DNA of 64,000 nt from Echinometra lucunter (lineage: Eukaryota > Echinodermata > Echinoidea > Camarodonta > Echinometridae): the NCBI GenBank assembly GCA_029962745.1, contig CM057165.1, positions 4,243,935 through 4,307,934 on the forward strand, written 5' to 3'. Positions 59,802-64,000 of this stretch are shown here, piece after piece. Under the pieces are notes generated by a model that had not been told where the DNA came from, made no database searches, and saw only the letters and a list, made by a program, of their open reading frames with translations. The position numbers and the translations under genes are program-made. The first letter of the stretch is position 1, and each line of letters starts with the position of its first letter.

Positions 59802-59860
59802 TGGGGGGGGGGGGGGTGGGGTAAGGATGGGGGTTTACCCCAAACCATGACGATTTTGTT
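59398..59860 (+). repeat. Repeated module interleaved with GA/G tracts
   Basis: GGCCTCTTAGCAAATCCACC with its following ~85 bases (to GAGAGCAAACTG) recurs, diverged, at 59628-59710 as GGCCTCTCAGTAAATCCGC and onward. GGTTACCCCAAACGATGACG at about 59609 recurs at about 59832. GA and G runs lie between. This looks like a diverged tandem array of a composite unit. Confidence 0.6.
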
Positions 59861-61895
59861 GGACATAGCTGTAAACTCGCTCCCTCATCATTCACCCTCT
59901 CTCTCTCTCTGACAACCTCCATTATCAACCCTCTTCCCGATTCGGGTAAACGCGAAAGTAAACAAGAATACATTAAGATTGAATACCTCGAAAAATGGCC
60001 CTTAGTCAAGGAAGCAAAAATTGTTAAAGTAACAGACGTTCATTGACGTCTTGACCAAACGAAAACTCCCGTCAGCACCAATTTCCCCTCTCATCCATGT
60101 CATCTATATTGCCGAGGAGGGGGAGAGAATTAAAAAAAAAAGTGACGGACCAGCAAAATATTGCTATAATTTCCCCCGTTTTTATACATGTGTGTGACTT
60201 GAGGATGGGGGAAAAAACTAAGTTGGTAGCGAGCTGAAACAAACAGCAATGAATAATTAATATTTACAGTTATCACCGAGGGGGACATGAGTTGAACGGC
60301 AGATGGGCCGCGATCGCGCCGTGCCCGTTGCGGGTCGGTTCGCGCCATTCCCATCATCCAAGTCTCCCCTTTATACCCGTCAACGATGAATTAATCATAG
60401 TACGACAAATTACACCCTTCCTACTGCTCGGCAATGACAGCCTGTCTACAGTAACGGTAAAGGGGAGAAGAGTTTTATGGCTGTGATTTCTTAATGGCTT
60501 AAACCAATAAAATTTATTGATTGTTCAGAGTAGAAACCATGAATAGCTAAGCTAGCTATTTGTCAACTTTTCGTTTTTTGCAAAAGTGTGCCTTTTTTTT
60601 TAACCCGTCGTGGTGTGTTTGTTCAACGAATGCATAAAAACGTCGCGTCGAGTCAGACCCTAAATGCGGTGTCGAAACTGGTAACAGTTATTGGTAAAAT
60701 GATGTTAAAAAGACCCCATTTTATCACGATTGAAAGCAGGCAAACAGATACAAAAAAAAAAAAGAAAGAAAGAAAGGAAAAATCTATGGGTGGGACTGGT
60801 ATTCACTTTTTATAGAGAGAACAATGCCTGTCCCATTGATATGAATATTTCAAAAGCAAAGAGTGTGATCTTTTGGTTCAAAACTGTTTGTTTTCCGCGG
60901 GTTGCCATGAATACATACGCGCCATTATGTACAGAAATAAATGTACACTCTTTCATTAGACAAAAGCTAGTGCCCTCATGAGGGAGCCAATATTGGGCAT
61001 TTGGAACTGACCTCCTTTGACCGGAACGCACATTATTTTTGTGATTTTCATAACTTAGAAATGTTATCCTTGATAAAGAAAATAGAAGTTATGCTTAAAA
61101 ACAACATTGTTAGAAGGAAAGAACCATTGATATATCATCGTATTATTTTGGGCACTTTTTGCACGTAGATTTTTTAAAACGAAAATCTGCCTAGCAGTTA
61201 TAACTAACTACATGTATAACTATAACTTGCATAAAATTATATGATTACAACATCAGACTCACAGTGACAATTCATTATACAAACTTGAAAGTTAAACTGT
61301 CATCAATAAAAGTTTGCATAGCATGGGCCAGCCGTCGGGGGGGGGGGCATGTAGGGGGAGGGGTAGGATGAGGGCACCCTATATAGGCATCTTCAGGGGA
61401 GGATGAACTGTGAGAGAATAAGGCCACTGGGTGAAGGGAAAATATACAAGGGGTAACTTCATCTTCTTTTTACGATACCGCCCTTCTCATACGCACTTCC
61501 TCTTCCCCTCCATCCCCCCTTAACCATTCGTCTGGGAGGGTATATTCCCCGCACCTCTCCTATGTAACGCCACAGCGCGCAGTTAACATTTTCGCAGTGC
61601 GAAAGTTAAAACTAAAAGCCCGACTTTAGAGAACAAATAATTGCTTTATAAACCAAATGCCTATATTGTCTTTCTTTCCTTTTATTACATCATTATTCCT
61701 TCATTTACATCTATTTATCATAACATGATTGAACATTAGTTAAGCCAGCCATATTCTGATGCTGTATTCTGAAATCACTGCTTCATTCATCGTATTAACT
61801 TAATGTTTTATTTAATGCATGAAGATACATAAAGAAATAATTCAAACTCGTAACAAGCCAATGCCTATAATCACAGCTTTCGATTAAACATCAGT
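59861..61895. other. Non-coding stretch with one GC-rich patch
   Basis: No gene is supported. A GC-rich patch near 60303-60350 (GGGCCGCGATCGCGCCG) and a G-run near 61337 stand out. Confidence 0.35.
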
Positions 61896-62121
61896 AATAG
61901 ACCTGTTTACTAATGAGATTCGAATTTATGCAGGTTTCTCTCCAGAACCCTTGCTTATCAAGTATTCAGTTCACCTGTTATGCATAATGGCATCTGAATA
62001 GAAGGAATCCATATTGCATAAATTAATTGCTGCTATTTCGGGCAAGCCTCTGGCAAGCTTCTTAGTTGTCAAGGGAAAATTTTGTTCGACCTATGCATAA
62101 AATTAGTAAACAGGTTCTATT
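61896..62121 (+). mobile_element. MITE family 'ACCTGTTTACTAAT', copy 2
   Basis: Left AATAGACCTGTTTACTAAT is mirrored by right ATTAGTAAACAGGTTCTATT, with one extra base. The ~226-bp body matches 18358-18581 in the same orientation. The inverted ends are better preserved here than in copy 1. Confidence 0.78.
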
Positions 62122-62556
62122 TGACAATGATCACTCCCAGGAGTTCACTTACCACAGTGACTGTGGGATTTTCACTTTAGGTTACAACCAGCATGAACAA
62201 GCGTATCCATCCTGTTAAATTCTCATGCGTCGCCTTTTACAAACAGTTATCAAGGTGTCTCCAACTCAACTGATGAATTTGCCTATACTTAGGAATATTT
62301 CCAGGCGAAATCACTAGTTAAACGACATATTTATTCAAACTGAGCGTTCCCAACGCGAAGAAAGCAAAATAACTTAATCATGTCAATGGCGATTCTCCGC
62401 CGCTAGCGCTTTCTTTAACAATCAGACAATAGCTCACCCATACCCGATTATAAGCCTATCATTAGGTGCGGTTCGGGCATACCTTACGATTGTTAAACAA
62501 ATTTCCTATTTAACTGACCATGTGTACATCGTTAACGTTCCGTAGGCTTCTCAGTA

Positions 62557-62687
62557 AGAGCCCTTTATTACAGAGTCTGGCCAACATGGCGCATATTGCT
62601 TTGTTAGGCAAGCACAATACAACAGAAAATACGCCATGCTGTAACCTACTGAATTCGAGTTGGCCAAACTCTATAATAAAGGGCTCT
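62557..62687. mobile_element. Hairpin element of ~131 bp
   Basis: AGAGCCCTTTATTACAGAGT followed by CTGGCCAA is mirrored by TTGGCCAAACTC and TATAATAAAGGGCTCT. The central ~75 bases are unpaired. No coding content. Confidence 0.7.
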
Positions 62688-64000
62688 GTTCTCAGTTATC
62701 TTATAGCACCACTTGTGGGGATGGGAAATTAAGAAATGAATAAACAAATAACTTTGTTTCGTATTTATTTTTACTTTTGAAATTCCATATTTATACTTGT
62801 AAGTTTAAAAACAATCTTCCAAATTTTGCGGCATTTAAATCCTTCGTTAGAAAACAGAGAGAAATCGAATACTTGTTAGCCAAGAAAAGAAACAAATTAC
62901 CCATTCATTTCAAGAAATGGCGTTTTATTTCATGATTTTTTTCTTTAATAATTTTCATAAGTCTTGATTTTTTGTCTTGATGGATCATGCCATCCACTCT
63001 AATGTGTAATCTTGATGTATACAATGAATAGTGTGAATATCTAACTGTTGACAATCTCTCTCTCACATACATTTTTTACATGTATGTTATGCCCTGTCTA
63101 TATGTCTACTTCTGCAACCAAGGTAAATACAAGTATTTGTTCCTTTACCAAGTTGTTATGTAAATCACAAACCCCATGTAATGCCATGATCAGTATTCTA
63201 TTATTGTCTCCTTTGTTTTGGTTAATGGTAGTACTAATTTCCAAATATGGTACTACTAACAATGCGATATATGTTCTGAGTCCTGTTTCTGCCCCCCTTT
63301 TTTTCTTCTTCTAATTTTACCCAATCTGTTGTAAATGTTGTAATTTGTTTTGTTTTGCTCACAATTACTCTGATTATTTGTAAATATGATAATTAGTTGT
63401 TGATCCTTCAATAAACACACAATTATAAAAAAAGAAAAAAAAAAAGAAATGAATAAACAAATACACAAAGAACTTCACTTAGCGCAATTTTTAACAACAG
63501 TGTCAATAACTCCTACCGTGTCAGGCCTAACCAAGTTATTGGATTAAAATGACTGACTGTTTTCTTTGTTGTTGTTGTTGCATGTTTTTCTTTTTTGTTT
63601 GCCAGGGCAAATGAAAACAAATTTTGAAATGACAGAAAGGGTGTCCTTACTCAGGCGACTAGACCATCAAGTTTGATTCCATTTAACTATACGCACATTA
63701 TAAATAGCCAGTAACTATGGCAACGGCCTGATAAACCGATCGCGGTCTTGGTCTTTGGAAAGGGTCAAATAACCATCTATTATCTTTTTAACCTTGTTTG
63801 TCTCCAAACGGCAATACAATAACCTTTATGAAGGCGTTCATCCGTTTAAGGCTTTAAACTTATAATTTGCGGCCTTGCAGACAAACTTGAATATACAAAA
63901 GGACATATTAAATGTGTTTTTTTCCCCACTCGTTGTCCTTAAAGTTGTTTACTTCCCAAGATACTATCGATGTAACTTCTAAACAGACATCTCTGTCTTT
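62688..64000. other. Non-coding right end of window
   Basis: AT-rich with a short A-rich tract near 63425-63450. No gene or repeat family is supported. Confidence 0.35.

Overview
This is a eukaryotic, intron-rich, AT-rich window, most likely from a marine invertebrate deuterostome. A sea urchin or other echinoderm is my best guess, from the repeat style, the many short inverted-repeat elements and a QSOX-type gene; this is inference, not proof. There are no operons and no bacterial, phage or CRISPR content. Two protein-coding genes are supported, both on the + strand and both split into many exons with GT-AG introns whose phases agree.

Gene 1 (1114-5781) is the 3' part of a gene that starts outside the window. 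Its five last coding exons give about 329 residues of Ser/Pro/Gly/Asn/Gln-rich, probably disordered C-terminal tail; I cannot name the protein. Its introns hold a hairpin-ended MITE (1340-1724), two copies of a piggyBac-like MITE (2713-3128 and 4090-4495) and the 3' end of a non-LTR retrotransposon (3655-4919), with the second MITE nested inside it.

Gene 2 (10835-25856) is a quiescin-sulfhydryl oxidase (QSOX) in 11 coding exons, predicted at about 829 residues. It has a signal peptide, a thioredoxin domain with CGHC, a second thioredoxin-like domain, an unusually long acidic Lys/Glu/Gly-rich linker, the HRR/Erv domain with CQNC and CASC, and a C-terminal membrane anchor. Exons 1 and 2 carry four apparent one-base losses in short homopolymers, which look like sequence errors. 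The introns contain several MITEs, a perfect 12 x 18 bp minisatellite, tRNA-derived SINEs and a 500-N gap (14223-14722).

From 28276 to 54745 the window holds the same ~13 kb twice (28276-41251 and 41752-54745), separated by exactly 500 N. Copy 1 ends at the gap and copy 2 begins at it. This is what two overlapping, unmerged contig ends look like, so the apparent tandem duplication is most likely an assembly artefact and the real locus is about 13.5 kb shorter. The duplicated stretch contains a mariner-like foldback element, GA and CAC/CAT simple repeats, a 22-bp minisatellite and a deleted copy of the piggyBac-like MITE. I see no supported gene in it.

The last 9 kb (54746-64000) is non-coding as far as I can see: one tRNA-derived SINE, GA microsatellites, a repeated module near 59.4-59.9 kb, a second copy of a MITE family also found in the QSOX gene, a hairpin element, and CpG-richer stretches that could be regulatory. 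I found no clear new multi-gene system. The strongest points for a second look are the contig-overlap artefact, the QSOX linker, and several short transposon families that can be defined from copies within the window.
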